This document shows, piece after piece, positions 18,231 through 28,122 of a stretch of 64,000 nucleotides of DNA. Numbering within the stretch: the first letter of the stretch is position 1; each line of letters begins with the position of its first letter. This DNA comes from Burkholderiaceae bacterium 16 (GTDB taxonomy: Bacteria; Pseudomonadota; Gammaproteobacteria; Burkholderiales; Burkholderiaceae), in NCBI GenBank assembly GCA_000955785.1, contig JYOD01000023.1:54649-118648 (forward strand), written 5' to 3'. The position numbers and the translations under genes were made by a program. The notes below the pieces were generated by a model. The model had not been told where the DNA came from and ran no database searches. It was given only the letters and a program-made list of their open reading frames with translations.

Positions 18231-19370
18231 ATGTTCCTGTTGTCCCTGATCCCGCTCGCCATCTGGTGCGTGCTGCTGGCTGGCCGCGCCGGCTTCTGGC
18301 GGGTGCGCAAGCCCGGCCCCGCGCCCGCCCCGGCGCAATGGCCGGAAGTGGTGGCCATCATCCCGGCACGCAACGAGGCGGCCGTCATCGGCGGCGCGGT
18401 GACCAGCGTGCTGGGTCAGTCCTATCCCGCGCCCCTGCGGCTGGTGGTGGTGGACGACCATAGCACCGACGGTACCGCCGACATTGCACGCAGCGCCGCG
18501 GCTGCGCTGGGCAAGGCGGAATCGCTTGCGGTGATCACGGCGCGCGAGCTGCCACCCGGCTGGAGCGGCAAGGTATGGGCGCAGTCGGAAGGCCTGGAAG
18601 CCGCCGACAGGCTGGCCCCCGCGGCCACCTGGGTGTGGCTGACGGATGCCGACATCCATCACGGCAATGGTGTGCTGGCGCAGCAGGTGGCGCGCGCGGA
18701 ATGCGAGCAGCGGGACCTGGTTTCGTTGATGGTGCGGCTGCGCTGCGCATCCTGGTGGGAACGCATGATCGTCCCGGCCTTTGTGTTCTTTTTTGCCAAG
18801 CTTTACCCGTTCGCGCGCGTCAACAACCCGCGCAGCGGCGTGGCCGCGGCTGCCGGCGGCTGCATGCTGGCGCGGCGCAGCGCGCTGGCCCGCATCGGCG
18901 GATTTGCCGCGATCCGCGGCGAACTGATCGACGACTGCAGCCTGGCAGCCTGTATCAAGCAAGGCGGCTCGATCCGCCTGGACCTCGCCGACGACAGCAT
19001 CTCGGTGCGCCCCTACGATGACTGGCGCAGCCTGTGGGACATGATCGCGCGCAGCGCCTACACGCAGCTGCGCTACTCGCCGCTGTTGCTGGCCGGCGCG
19101 GTGGCTGGCATGGTGCTGACCTACCTGGCGCCGCCCCTGCTGGCGCTTGGCGGCGGCCTGCGGCTATGGCCGGCATGGGCGGCCTGGCTGGCCATGACGC
19201 TGGCCTACATGCCCATGCTGCGCGAATACCGCCAGCCCCTGTGGCTGGCGCCGCTGCTGCCGCTGACGGCCTTGTTCTACCTTGGCGCCACCATCGATTC
19301 CGCGCGCCGATACTGGCTGCGCAAGGGCGGGCAGTGGAAAGGCCGTGCGCAGGCGCCGCAGCGCGGCTGA
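18231..19370 (+). CDS. hpnB: Hopene-associated glycosyltransferase HpnB
   Basis: A 379-residue family-2 glycosyltransferase-like membrane protein. An N-terminal membrane segment is followed by VVAIIPARNEAAVIGGAVTSVL, the nucleotide-sugar DDH in VVVDDHSTDGT, a second acidic motif in VWLTDADIHH and RGELIDDCSLAACIKQGG. Three hydrophobic segments close the protein. This arrangement is typical of HpnB, which is found only beside hopanoid genes and is thought to glycosylate hopanoid or related lipids. GGAG precedes the ATG. It is convergent with hpnA. Confidence 0.9.
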   Translation: MFLLSLIPLAIWCVLLAGRAGFWRVRKPGPAPAPAQWPEVVAIIPARNEAAVIGGAVTSVLGQSYPAPLRLVVVDDHSTDGTADIARSAAAALGKAESLAVITARELPPGWSGKVWAQSEGLEAADRLAPAATWVWLTDADIHHGNGVLAQQVARAECEQRDLVSLMVRLRCASWWERMIVPAFVFFFAKLYPFARVNNPRSGVAAAAGGCMLARRSALARIGGFAAIRGELIDDCSLAACIKQGGSIRLDLADDSISVRPYDDWRSLWDMIARSAYTQLRYSPLLLAGAVAGMVLTYLAPPLLALGGGLRLWPAWAAWLAMTLAYMPMLREYRQPLWLAPLLPLTALFYLGATIDSARRYWLRKGGQWKGRAQAPQRG

Positions 19371-19385
19371 CGGCAGCGGGCCGGA

Positions 19386-19413
19386 GGCTGGCAGCGCGCC
19401 TGCGCCGCCAGCC
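19386..19413. terminator. Stem-loop between convergent hpnB and hpnA
   Basis: GGCTGGC (19386-19392) pairs with GCCAGCC (19407-19413) around a 14-base GC-rich loop and is followed on the plus strand by AGTTTC. The uridine run is short, so this is a weak candidate for a two-way terminator. Confidence 0.4.
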
Positions 19414-19417
19414 AGTT

Positions 19418-20419
19418 TCAGCGCAGGTAGCCGGCGGTACGGAACCAGTCGAGCGCCTCGCCCAGGCCTTGCTGGTAGGGCCGTGCCCGGTAACCAAGCA
19501 CCTGGCGGGCTTTTTCCGAACTGAAGAACATCCGGTATTTCGACATCGACAGACCATCGGCCGTCAGGAAGGGCTCTTTGCCCGTCATGCGCGCCACCGC
19601 CTCCGCCGCGAAAGCGAGCGGGTAAAGCGGCCAGCGCGGCAGGCTGATGGTGGGCGGGCGCCGCCCGGTCATGGCGGCAATGTCGGCCAGCATCTGCTGC
19701 AGGGAGACGTCCTGCCCGCCAAGAATGTACCGCTCGCCGGTCACGCCGCGCTCCAGCGCCAGCATATGCCCGGCCGCCACGTCGTCCACATGCACCAGAT
19801 TCAGGCCTGTATCGACAAAGGCGGGGATCTTGCCGCTGGCGGCTTCGACAATGATGCGGCCGGTAGGCGTCGGCCGCACGTCGCGCGGGCCGATCGGCGT
19901 GGAGGGATTGACGATCACCGCCTCGAGGCCGTCGCGGGCCACCATGCGCTCCACCACGCGCTCGGCCAGTACCTTGCTGCGCTTGTAGGCACCGATCGCC
20001 TCATGGTCGCCCATGGCGGCGTCTTCTGCCACCGGCGCCATGGCGCCCGCCACCCGCAACGTCGCCACGCTGCTCGTATACACCACGCGTTCGACGCCGC
20101 AGGCGAGCGCCGCGCCCATCACGGTTTCGGTCCCGGCCACATTGGTGCGTACGATTTCCTCGGGATCCGGGGCCCACAGGCGGTAATCCGCCGCCACATG
20201 GAACAGATAACGCACGCCTTTCAGCGCACTTTCCATGGCGCGTGCATCGCGCATATCGCCCTCGGCGATCTCAACCGGCAGGTCCTCCAGGTTGCGGCGC
20301 GGGCTGCCCGCGCGTACCATCGCGCGCACCCGGAACCCGCGCTCCAGCGCCTGCCGCGCTACCGCCGAACCGAGAAAACCCGATGCGCCCGTTACCAGGA
20401 CATAGTCTCCTGACGTCAT
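19418..20419 (-). CDS. hpnA: Hopanoid-associated sugar epimerase HpnA
   Basis: A protein of about 333 residues of the extended short-chain dehydrogenase type. It has the NAD-binding VLVTGASGFLGSAVAR at the N-terminus, FHVAADYRLWAPDPEEI (the HpnA-type segment) and the catalytic YKRSK. It is thought to convert nucleotide sugars for decorating bacteriohopanepolyols. I chose the ATG with GTGGGG upstream; a start eight codons earlier is possible. It is divergent from ispH/hpnH, with about 158 bases between. Confidence 0.92.
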   Translation of the reverse strand: MTSGDYVLVTGASGFLGSAVARQALERGFRVRAMVRAGSPRRNLEDLPVEIAEGDMRDARAMESALKGVRYLFHVAADYRLWAPDPEEIVRTNVAGTETVMGAALACGVERVVYTSSVATLRVAGAMAPVAEDAAMGDHEAIGAYKRSKVLAERVVERMVARDGLEAVIVNPSTPIGPRDVRPTPTGRIIVEAASGKIPAFVDTGLNLVHVDDVAAGHMLALERGVTGERYILGGQDVSLQQMLADIAAMTGRRPPTISLPRWPLYPLAFAAEAVARMTGKEPFLTADGLSMSKYRMFFSSEKARQVLGYRARPYQQGLGEALDWFRTAGYLR

Positions 20420-20577
20420 GTTCCCCACAGGAATAACCCTCAAAGTGTTGCAGGCGTTTGCCAGGTGCCAGACAAAGGTTGCGGCACGGGTATATAGTAA
20501 CCACCGTATGACGGGAAAGTGATTCCGGAATATCTACTAATGCTGAACCCGTTGACTGGGTCGGGGGGCCTATTTTT

Positions 20578-21579
20578 ATGCAGGTGATTCTTGCTCAACC
20601 CCGCGGTTTTTGTGCCGGCGTGGTGCGCGCGATCGAGATTGTAGATCGTGCCCTACTCAAGCATGGGGCCCCGGTGTTCGTGCGACACGAAATCGTGCAC
20701 AACAAGCACGTGGTGGAGGGACTGAGGCAAAAGGGTGCGCGCTTCGTGGAAGAACTGCATGAAGTGCCGACTGGCGCCGTCACGATTTTCAGCGCGCACG
20801 GCGTCTCCAAGGACGTCGAGAGCGATGCGCGGACCCGCCAGCTGCACTCGATCGACGCGACCTGCCCTCTCGTGATCAAGGTACATACGCAGGGCCGGCA
20901 ATATGCCGCCAGCGGCCGCACGGTGATCCTGATCGGCCATGCCGGCCATCCGGAGGTCGAAGGCACCATGGGACAGATCCCGGGCAAGGTCATCCTGGTG
21001 CAAAGCGAGGCGGAGGTCGCGCAACTCGATCTGCCCGCGGATACCCCGGTGGCCTATGTCACGCAGACCACGCTGAGCGTGGACGATACACGTAATATAA
21101 TTGCGGCCCTGAGCCGGCGCTTTGCCAACCTGGTGGGGCCGGATACGCGTGATATCTGCTACGCCACGCAAAACCGGCAAAGCGCAGTCCGCGAGCTGTC
21201 CAAGCAGGTGGAGGTGATCCTTGTGATCGGCGCCACCAATAGCTCCAACTCCAACCGCCTGCGCGAGATCGGTACGGAAAGTGGCGTGCCGAGCTATCTG
21301 ATTGCCGACGGCAGCGAGCTGAACCCCGAATGGGTGCGCGGCGTCGAAGTCGTGGGTATCACGGCAGGTGCGTCCGCGCCCGAGGAAATGGTCAAGGACG
21401 TAATCGCCGCGCTGCGCAGGCTCGGACCGGTGGAGGTGTCCACCATGGATGGCCGCGAGGAGCACGCCGAATTCCGCTTGCCCGCCGAGCTGGCCGATCC
21501 GTCGCCGCGCAGGCAGGCAGCCGGCACGGCCGCAACCGAGGCCGCGCCGCAGCCGGACCCGCAAACCGCCGCTGGCTGA
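20578..21579 (+). CDS. ispH: 4-hydroxy-3-methylbut-2-enyl diphosphate reductase IspH
   Basis: A 333-residue Fe-S enzyme that makes IPP and DMAPP in the last step of the methylerythritol phosphate pathway. The three cluster cysteines are at 12 (PRGFCAGV), 96 (DATCPLV) and 194 (DICYATQNR). EGTMGQ and the NSSNSNRL motif are also present. The last 25 residues or so are a proline/alanine-rich tail beyond the family core. It is 32 bases upstream of hpnH. Placement inside a hopanoid locus suggests a dedicated copy that boosts isoprenoid supply. Confidence 0.96.
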   Translation: MQVILAQPRGFCAGVVRAIEIVDRALLKHGAPVFVRHEIVHNKHVVEGLRQKGARFVEELHEVPTGAVTIFSAHGVSKDVESDARTRQLHSIDATCPLVIKVHTQGRQYAASGRTVILIGHAGHPEVEGTMGQIPGKVILVQSEAEVAQLDLPADTPVAYVTQTTLSVDDTRNIIAALSRRFANLVGPDTRDICYATQNRQSAVRELSKQVEVILVIGATNSSNSNRLREIGTESGVPSYLIADGSELNPEWVRGVEVVGITAGASAPEEMVKDVIAALRRLGPVEVSTMDGREEHAEFRLPAELADPSPRRQAAGTAATEAAPQPDPQTAAG

Positions 21580-21611
21580 CCCCGGCCGCCCCCATAACAA
21601 GGAAGTACATT

Positions 21612-22781
21612 TTGGCCATTCCCTTTTTGCAGGTTGCCCGCGTGGGCGCCTATGTCGTCAAGCAGCACCTCTCCGGCAACAAGCGCTATCCGCTGGCGCT
21701 GATGCTGGAGCCGCTGTTCCGCTGCAACCTGGCCTGTAACGGCTGCGGCAAGATCGACTATCCGGACCCCATCCTGAACCAGCGCCTGTCCGTCGAGCAG
21801 TGCCTGGGCGCGGTCGACGAATGCGGCGCCCCGGTGGTCTCCATCGCCGGCGGCGAACCGCTGCTGCACAAGGACATGCCCACCATCGTCAAGGGCATCA
21901 TTGCGCGCCGCAAGTTCGTCTACCTGTGCACCAACGCACTGCTGATGGAAAAGAAGCTGGACCAGTACGAGCCCAGCCCTTACTTCGTCTGGTCGGTGCA
22001 CCTGGATGGCGACCGCGAGATGCATGACCGCTCGGTGAGCCAGGAAGGCGTGTACGACCGTTGCGTCGAGGCGATCGCCGCGGCCAAGAAGCGCGGCTTC
22101 CGCGTCAACATCAACTGCACGCTGTTCAACGATGCAGAGCCGGAAAAAGTGGCCCGCTTCTTCGACTCCGTGAAGGCCATGGGCGTGGACGGCATCACCG
22201 TGTCGCCGGGCTACGCCTACGAGCGCGCGCCGGACCAGCAGCACTTCCTGAACCGCGGCAAGACCCGCCAGTTGTTCCGCGACATCCTGTCGCGCGGCCG
22301 TGCCGGCAAGAACTGGGCCTTCAGCCAGTCCACGCTGTTCCTGGACTTCCTGGCCGGCAACCAGACCTACAAGTGCACGCCCTGGGGCAATCCGGCGCGC
22401 ACCGTGTTCGGCTGGCAGCGTCCGTGCTACCTGGTCGGCGAAGGCTATGTCGGCACCTTCAAGGAACTGATGGAAGGCACCGACTGGGACGCCTACGGCG
22501 TCGGCAACTACGAGAAGTGCGCCGACTGCATGGTCCACAGCGGCTTTGAAGCCACCGCGGTGGCGGACACCATCGCCCACCCGCTCAAGGCGCTGGGCGT
22601 TAGCCTGCGCGGCGTGCGCACCTCGGGCCCGATGGCGCCGGATATCGACCTGACCAAGCAACGCCCTGCCGACTACGTGTTCTCGAAGCACGTCGAGATC
22701 AAGCTTGAAGAGATCGGCCGCGCCAAGTCGTCCAAGGCAGCCAACGACACCGCCGCCGCACGGAAAGCCGCCACGCACTAA
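21612..22781 (+). CDS. hpnH: Adenosyl-hopene transferase HpnH (radical SAM)
   Basis: A 389-residue radical SAM enzyme that adds the 5'-deoxyadenosyl group to hopene, the first step of the C35 side chain. The cluster motif CNLACNGC gives Cys38, 42 and 45. SIAGGEPLLH is the SAM-binding GGE. A later CADCMVHSGFEATAV segment is typical of HpnH. The start is a TTG (Leu in AIPFLQVARVGAYV context) preceded by AAGGAAG; no ATG fits the family start. A strong terminator follows the stop. Confidence 0.96.
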   Translation: MAIPFLQVARVGAYVVKQHLSGNKRYPLALMLEPLFRCNLACNGCGKIDYPDPILNQRLSVEQCLGAVDECGAPVVSIAGGEPLLHKDMPTIVKGIIARRKFVYLCTNALLMEKKLDQYEPSPYFVWSVHLDGDREMHDRSVSQEGVYDRCVEAIAAAKKRGFRVNINCTLFNDAEPEKVARFFDSVKAMGVDGITVSPGYAYERAPDQQHFLNRGKTRQLFRDILSRGRAGKNWAFSQSTLFLDFLAGNQTYKCTPWGNPARTVFGWQRPCYLVGEGYVGTFKELMEGTDWDAYGVGNYEKCADCMVHSGFEATAVADTIAHPLKALGVSLRGVRTSGPMAPDIDLTKQRPADYVFSKHVEIKLEEIGRAKSSKAANDTAAARKAATH

Positions 22782-22804
22782 AGCACAGGCAATCCGGGAT
22801 GGAT

Positions 22805-22852
22805 AAAGGCTCGCCCCCCCTGAGTACCACGTGTACGGGGGGCGAGCCTTTT
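22805..22852 (+). terminator. Rho-independent terminator after hpnH
   Basis: A perfect 15-base-pair stem (22805-22819 with 22837-22851), made of AAAGGCTCGCCCCCC and its complement, closes a 17-base loop that itself contains two GTAC palindromes. TTTTATTGT follows on the plus strand. It separates the ispH-hpnH unit from the convergent mlaC-like gene. Confidence 0.92.
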
Positions 22853-22881
22853 ATTGTCAATGCCGGTGGTAACGCCGGGGT

Positions 22882-23520
22882 TCAGGCGTCGGCGTTCTGG
22901 CGCGCGTTGTGGTTGGCCAGGTACTTGAGCAAGCCGTCGATGCCGTTACGCGCGACGATATCGGCGAACTGCCGGCGGTAGACCTCGATCAGCCAGGCGC
23001 CCATCATGTTGATGTCGTAGATCTTCCAGCCATTGCCGACGCGCTGCAGGCGGTAGTCGATCTGCATCTCGTCGCCGTTGTTGAGCACACGCGTCTCGAC
23101 CACCACGTCGGTGGCGCCGCTGGCGGCCAGCGCGGGCTTGTAGTGGAACTTGACGTTCTGCTCGCGCAGTTGCGACAGCGAAACCGCGTAGCTGCGCACC
23201 AGCAGGGTCTGGAATTGCTCGTAAAGCTGCTTTTGCTGCTCGGGGGTGGCATTGCGCCACGCGCTGCCGACCGCCAGCCGGGTGGTGCGCTCGAAATCGG
23301 TGTAGGGCAGGAACTGGCGTTGCACTACTGCGGTAATCTTGCCCAGATCGCCGCTGCGGGTGTCGGGGCTGGACTGGATGGTGCCGATCACGCCTTCGAC
23401 GGCGGCCCGCACCATGCGGTCCGGCGAAGACCTGTCGACCGTTTGCGCCTGTGCGGCGGAAACCATCGCCACCACGGCGAGCGGGGCCAGAGCCTGGAAA
23501 GCAATACCGTATTTCTTCAT
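22882..23520 (-). CDS. hpnM: Periplasmic lipid-binding protein MlaC/Ttg2D family (HpnM-like)
   Basis: A 212-residue exported protein. Residues 1-25 are a signal peptide (MKKYGIAFQALAPLAVVAM ... AQAQT). The body shows the MlaC pattern: ITAVVQRQFLPYTDFERTTRLAVGSAWRNATPEQQKQ and GNGWKIYDINMMGAWLIEVYRRQF. MlaC proteins shuttle phospholipids between membranes. In hopanoid loci the same family is called HpnM. It is divergent from the RND transporter hpnN, with about 311 bases between; the nearby MlaA lipoprotein supports a lipid-transport role. Confidence 0.9.
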   Translation of the reverse strand: MKKYGIAFQALAPLAVVAMVSAAQAQTVDRSSPDRMVRAAVEGVIGTIQSSPDTRSGDLGKITAVVQRQFLPYTDFERTTRLAVGSAWRNATPEQQKQLYEQFQTLLVRSYAVSLSQLREQNVKFHYKPALAASGATDVVVETRVLNNGDEMQIDYRLQRVGNGWKIYDINMMGAWLIEVYRRQFADIVARNGIDGLLKYLANHNARQNADA

Positions 23521-23831
23521 GCGAATTTGGACCTGAATATGCCAGTCGGTTCGCCGCCGGAAATGCCCGGCAGACTTGCCAAGGGAAACATGCCGCGCCG
23601 CGGGCTGCGAGACCGCAGCCCGGCTCGCGCGCGTGTGCCGGGGCAGTATAGCGTACCGAAGCCGGCGCTCGCCGCGCCGGCGGCAACCACGCATTGCATG
23701 ACGGCGCGGCCAAAGCGGCAGCGCTATGCCGCGTCCTGCCGTTATACTCGCGGCTGCCGCTTTGCGCGCTGCGCTGCGCTTTTTTTCGCGCCTCGTTGCG
23801 CGCCACACAGTTTCTGTCCCCCCTATCGCCC
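23521..23831. other. Divergent promoter region, mlaC-like / hpnN
   Basis: About 311 bases between two divergent genes. Open frames here are GC-rich read-throughs and I accept none as a gene. Promoters for both directions must lie here. I could not define boxes with confidence. Confidence 0.3.
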
Positions 23832-26498
23832 ATGTTGACGTCGTTGGTCATCCGCATCGTCCAGTTTTCTACCCGCCGCGCGTGGCCCGTGATCGCGCTG
23901 ACGCTGCTGCTGACCGCCGCCAGCGGCGTATATGTGGCCGGCCATTTCGCCATCAACACCGATATCAGCCGCCTGCTCCAGTCGGACCAGCCCTGGGCGC
24001 GCCGCGATGCCGCCGTGAGCGCCGCCTTTCCCCAGCGCGACCAGATGATCCTGGCCGTGGTGCAGGCGCCGGCTGCGGAACTGGCGGACGCTGCCGCCGA
24101 CGAGCTGGCCAAGGCGCTGCGCCAGCAGGGCGAGCGCTTTCGCGCCGTCAGCCAGCCGGGCGGCGGGGAATTCTTCGAGCGTAACGGACTGCTCTTCGTC
24201 GAAACGGAAAAGCTGCGCGATACCACCACGCAACTGACCCAGGCACGTCCCCTGCTCAACGCCCTTGCGCATGACCCGACCCTGCGTGGCCTGTCCGATA
24301 CGCTATCGACTACGCTGTCGTTGCCACTGCAACTCGGGCAGGTCAAGCTGGGCGACATGGCCAAGCTGCTCGGCAGCAGCGCACGCACGGTGGACCAGGT
24401 GCTGGCCGGCAAGCCCGGCGCGCTGTCCTGGACCGGATTGGTCGACAGCAGCCTGCAACCTGCGCCCGGTGGCGTCGCCACGGCGTTCGTCGCGCTCAGC
24501 CCCGTGCTCGACTACGCCGGCCTGCAAGCCGGCGCGGATGCCGCCGGCGCTATTCGCGCCACGGCGGCCAAGCTCGGACTGGCCCAGCGGTACGGCGCCA
24601 CGGTGCGCCTGACCGGCTCGCAAGCGCTGGCGGATGACGAATTCGCCTCGGTCAAGGAAGGGGCCGCCTTCAATGGCGTGCTGACGCTGCTGGTGGTGAT
24701 CCTGATCCTGTGGCTGGCATTGCGCTCCAAGCGGCTGATCCTGGCGGTACTGGCCAGCATGCTGGTGGGCCTGGTCATTACCGCCGCGCTCGGGCTGGCC
24801 ATGGTCGGCGCGCTCAATATGATCTCCGTGGCCTTCGCCGTGCTGTTTGTCGGGCTTGGCGTGGATTTCGGCATCCAGTTCGGCGTGCGCTACCGCGCCG
24901 AGCGCCATGTGCACCCCGAAATCCCGGTAGCCCTGGCGAGTGCCGCCAAGGCGGTCGGCGTGCCGCTGGCGCTGGCCGCCGCCGCTACCGCGGCTGCCTT
25001 CTTCTGCTTCCTGCCCACCGACTACCGCGGCGTGGCCGAGCTGGGCCAGATCGCAGGGGTGGGCATGCTGATCGCGTTCACCACCACCATCACGCTGCTG
25101 CCCGCGCTGATCACGGTATTCCGCCCGAAGGACGAAGCGGGACGGACCGAAGTGCCTGGCTTCAAGTGGCTGGCACCGGCCGATGTGTTCTTCGAGCGCT
25201 ATCGCAAGCAAGTGCTGCTGGGCACCTGCGGCCTGATCCTGGCCGGCTCGCCCCTGCTGATGCACCTGCGTTTCGACTTCGATCCGCTGCACCTCAAGGA
25301 TCCGCACTCGGAATCGATGGCAACCCTGCTCTCGCTCAAGGATGCGCCCCAGGCCGGCACCGACAACGTCAACGTGCTGGCGCCCTCTCTGGCCGCGGCC
25401 GTCGCCGCCGCCAACCGCCTGGCAGCGTTGCCCGAGGTGTCGCGCGTCGTCACGCTGCAGACCTTCATACCCGACGACCAGCCAGCGCGGCTGGCCTTGA
25501 TCGCCAAAGCATCGGCGAGCCTGATGCCGGTGCTGACGCAGACCGTGGCCACGCCTGCGGACGATGCGCGGCTCGTCAATTCGCTCAAGAACGCGGCGCG
25601 CCAGCTCACCCTCGCGGCGGAGGATCATCCCGGCCCGGGCGCCACCGAAGCCGCCCACCTGGCTACGGGGCTGCGCAAGCTTGCCGGCGCGGACGCCGCC
25701 ACCCGCGCGCGCGCCGAACAGGCCATCGCCCTGCCGCTGCGCCTCGCGCTGGCGCGCCTGCAGCGGACGCTGTCGCCGCAGCCGATCAGCCGGGAGACCT
25801 TGCCGCCCGCCCTGGTACGCGACTGGGTTGCCCCCGACGGACAGGCCCTGGTCAGCGTGAGCCCGAAGCTCCCCCCGGCGGCCAAGCCGGGCGATGCCTC
25901 CAGCAGCAACAGCGATGCGCGCGACGCCGCGCTGACGCGCTTTATCGATGCCGTGCAGCGCGTCGAGCCCGCCGCGGTCGGTGGCCCGATCTCGATCCGG
26001 GGCTCCGCCGACACCATCATGACCGCCTTCACGCAGGCCGGCATCTGGGCCGTGCTGTCGATCACGCTGCTGCTTTGGATCACGCTGCGCCGCGTGGGCG
26101 ATGTACTGCGCACGCTGGTGCCGCTACTGGTGTCCGCGCTGGTCACGCTGGAACTGTGCGTGGTGTTCGGCATCCCGCTCAATTTCGCCAACGTGATCGC
26201 CCTGCCCCTGCTGTTTGGCATCGGCGTGGCCTTCAAGATCTACTACGTGCTCGCCTGGCGCGAGGGCAAGACACAATTGCTGCAGTCCCCGCTCACCCAC
26301 GCCGTGCTCTTCAGCGCCGCCACCACGGCCGCCGCCTTCGGCAGCCTGTGGCTGTCCCAGCATCCAGGCACGGCCAGCATGGGCAAGCTGCTGGCGCTGG
26401 CGCTGGCATGCACGCTGGTCGGCGCCGTATTTTTCCAGCCGATCCTGATGGGACGTCCGCGCGAGCGGTCCGCGCCCGCTACCGGACCGGCCCATTGA
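23832..26498 (+). CDS. hpnN: Hopanoid-associated RND transporter HpnN
   Basis: An 888-residue inner-membrane protein of the MMPL/RND superfamily with two halves, each having one membrane segment, a large periplasmic domain and five further segments. [27 protein letters not shown] is the conserved transmembrane core of the first half; [27 protein letters not shown] is its counterpart in the second. HpnN moves hopanoids from the inner to the outer membrane in other bacteria. The ATG at [12 protein letters not shown] was chosen; longer in-frame starts add non-membrane sequence. It is 14 bases upstream of an MlaA-like gene. Confidence 0.93.
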   Translation: MLTSLVIRIVQFSTRRAWPVIALTLLLTAASGVYVAGHFAINTDISRLLQSDQPWARRDAAVSAAFPQRDQMILAVVQAPAAELADAAADELAKALRQQGERFRAVSQPGGGEFFERNGLLFVETEKLRDTTTQLTQARPLLNALAHDPTLRGLSDTLSTTLSLPLQLGQVKLGDMAKLLGSSARTVDQVLAGKPGALSWTGLVDSSLQPAPGGVATAFVALSPVLDYAGLQAGADAAGAIRATAAKLGLAQRYGATVRLTGSQALADDEFASVKEGAAFNGVLTLLVVILILWLALRSKRLILAVLASMLVGLVITAALGLAMVGALNMISVAFAVLFVGLGVDFGIQFGVRYRAERHVHPEIPVALASAAKAVGVPLALAAAATAAAFFCFLPTDYRGVAELGQIAGVGMLIAFTTTITLLPALITVFRPKDEAGRTEVPGFKWLAPADVFFERYRKQVLLGTCGLILAGSPLLMHLRFDFDPLHLKDPHSESMATLLSLKDAPQAGTDNVNVLAPSLAAAVAAANRLAALPEVSRVVTLQTFIPDDQPARLALIAKASASLMPVLTQTVATPADDARLVNSLKNAARQLTLAAEDHPGPGATEAAHLATGLRKLAGADAATRARAEQAIALPLRLALARLQRTLSPQPISRETLPPALVRDWVAPDGQALVSVSPKLPPAAKPGDASSSNSDARDAALTRFIDAVQRVEPAAVGGPISIRGSADTIMTAFTQAGIWAVLSITLLLWITLRRVGDVLRTLVPLLVSALVTLELCVVFGIPLNFANVIALPLLFGIGVAFKIYYVLAWREGKTQLLQSPLTHAVLFSAATTAAAFGSLWLSQHPGTASMGKLLALALACTLVGAVFFQPILMGRPRERSAPATGPAH

Positions 26499-26512
26499 AA
26501 CGCCATCTCAAC

Positions 26513-27337
26513 ATGATGAACCGCCCCGTCCCTCGCTTCTCGCGCCTACTGTCGGCGCTTTCCCTGTCGCTACTGGCCACGGCATGCGCCACCGGCCCGC
26601 AAGCCAACCCGGATGACCCGCTGGAGCCGCTCAACCGCGTTGTCTTCAAGGTCAACGACAAGGCTGACGAGTACGTTGCAACGCCGCTGGCCAAGGGCTA
26701 CCGCGCCGTCACGCCACAGCCGGTGCGCACCGCTGTCACCAATTTCTATTCGAACCTGGCCGACGTCGGCAACACGGTCAACAACCTGCTGCAAGGCAAA
26801 GGCGTGGACGCGGCGGAAAGCTTCATGCGGGTCGCCATGAATTCGGTACTCGGGATCGGCGGCCTGATTGATATCGCTACGCCAGCCGGCCTGAGCAAGC
26901 ACTCCACCGACTTCGGGCTGACGATGGGCGTGTGGGGCGTGCCCGCCGGCCCGTACCTGGTGCTGCCGCTGTTCGGTCCCAGTTCGATCCGCGACGGGGC
27001 GGGCCTGTATGTGAACTTCCAGCTGTCGCCTACCACGTGGGTCGAAAAGGACGTGCAGTGGGCGCTGTGGGGCGTGGGTTTCCTCGATGCACGTACCAAT
27101 GCACTGGCCGCGACCGATCTGTTGTCGCTGGCGGCACTGGATAAATACAGTTTCGTGCGGGATGGGTACCGGCAGCGCCGGCAGTACCTGATCCAGGGTG
27201 GTGGAGGGAAGCTGCCGGATTACGAGGATACGGATGCACCCGCCGAAGGAGCGGCGCCCGCGCCGGCTGGCGGGGCGACTCCCGCGCCGGCCGGCGGGGA
27301 AGAGAAAAAGCCTGAAGCGGAAGGGACGAAGCCTTAA
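26513..27337 (+). CDS. mlaA: MlaA/VacJ-family outer-membrane lipoprotein
   Basis: A 274-residue lipoprotein. The signal peptide ends in LLATAC, so the Cys near residue 23 would be lipidated. The mature part has DPLEPLNRVVFKVNDKAD, YSNLADVGNTVNNLLQGK and the MlaA hallmark GVWGVPAGPYLVLPLFGPSSIRDG. MlaA partners MlaC in moving lipids at the outer membrane. The tail repeats PAPAGG twice and ends in charged residues. The two consecutive ATG codons give a one-residue ambiguity. It follows hpnN closely and is likely co-transcribed, so it could be the outer-membrane partner of hopanoid transport. Confidence 0.93.
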   Translation: MMNRPVPRFSRLLSALSLSLLATACATGPQANPDDPLEPLNRVVFKVNDKADEYVATPLAKGYRAVTPQPVRTAVTNFYSNLADVGNTVNNLLQGKGVDAAESFMRVAMNSVLGIGGLIDIATPAGLSKHSTDFGLTMGVWGVPAGPYLVLPLFGPSSIRDGAGLYVNFQLSPTTWVEKDVQWALWGVGFLDARTNALAATDLLSLAALDKYSFVRDGYRQRRQYLIQGGGGKLPDYEDTDAPAEGAAPAPAGGATPAPAGGEEKKPEAEGTKP

Positions 27338-27339
27338 GC

Positions 27340-27396
27340 TTTTGCTGCCCGGTCTTTGATCCGGCCGCCCGGGTCAAAGACCGGGCGGCCGCAAAA
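27340..27396. terminator. Long inverted repeat between convergent mlaA and hpnG
   Basis: GCCCGGTCTTTGA (27347-27359) pairs with TCAAAGACCGGGC (27374-27386). The outer TTTTGC and GCAAAA arms extend the stem with small bulges. It lies just beyond both stops. Because the outer arms give U-rich ends on both strands, it probably works as a two-way terminator. Confidence 0.7.
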
Positions 27397-27408
27397 AGGG
27401 GCGGCGGT

Positions 27409-28122
27409 TCACCCTATACCAAACCCCACCCCCACCCGGCCCCGCGCCACCTCCAACGCCAACCTCGCCAGCCTGGCATCCCGACCCAGCCGGATCAGGT
27501 CCGGCACCTGCCCCGGCCCCGCCAGCAGCGCCTTGAGCAACGCCAGGATATCGGTGCCGCCATCGGGCCCCATCCCGGCCACCGCGGCGGGCGGCACATC
27601 CCGTTGCGCTGGATCGATCACTACCCGGCAGGCGGCAAACGGCACCCCGAATTCCTGGGCAATCCGCGCCGCGATATGAGACTCCATATCGACCGCCAGC
27701 GCCCCCGTGGCCGCGTGCAATGCCGTCTTGGCAACCACCGAGGTCACCGCCTGGTCTGAGCCCGCCAGCGTCCCGGCGATGGCTTCCGGCAAGGCAAGGG
27801 ACAGTGCGCGAGACCAGCTTGCATCGACCGGCCGCAACGTATCGCCGTCGTGTACGGCAGTGGCGACGATCACCTTGCCAGGTGCAAGCGCGGGATCCAG
27901 CCCGCCCGCCACGCCAAAGCTGATCACGCCCGCGCAGGGATGCGCCAGGCGTTGCCGCAAGCCTTGCGCCAAGGCTTCGGCGCGTAAGCCGTGCAGGGTT
28001 TCAATGCCGGGGCCCGCGGCAATGCGGGCCTCGAAGCGCATGCCGGTCACCACCAGCGTGGGACCGGCGGCCTGCCGTTGCGGCAGTTGCGCGGACAAAC
28101 CGGGCGAAGCTGGCGCGGTCAC
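27409..28122 (-). CDS. hpnG: Hopanoid nucleoside phosphorylase HpnG
   Basis: A 237-residue member of the nucleoside phosphorylase superfamily. It shows VISFGVAGGLDPALAPGKVIVATAVHDG and the ligand-binding ALAVDMESHIAARIAQEFGVPFAACRVVIDPAQR. In hopanoid synthesis HpnG removes adenine from adenosylhopane, giving ribosylhopane precursors. The start is a GTG that overlaps the cyclase stop codon (GTGA), so the two genes are translationally coupled. It follows HpnH in the pathway, although HpnH is encoded in a separate unit here. Confidence 0.9.
   Translation of the reverse strand: MTAPASPGLSAQLPQRQAAGPTLVVTGMRFEARIAAGPGIETLHGLRAEALAQGLRQRLAHPCAGVISFGVAGGLDPALAPGKVIVATAVHDGDTLRPVDASWSRALSLALPEAIAGTLAGSDQAVTSVVAKTALHAATGALAVDMESHIAARIAQEFGVPFAACRVVIDPAQRDVPPAAVAGMGPDGGTDILALLKALLAGPGQVPDLIRLGRDARLARLALEVARGRVGVGFGIG

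Noticed and set aside
24710..26512. Long open frame reading into the MlaA gene from within hpnN
   Set aside because: The upstream part overlaps hpnN in another frame and is Arg/Pro-rich. MlaA has its own ATG and lipoprotein signal, so the fusion is not real.
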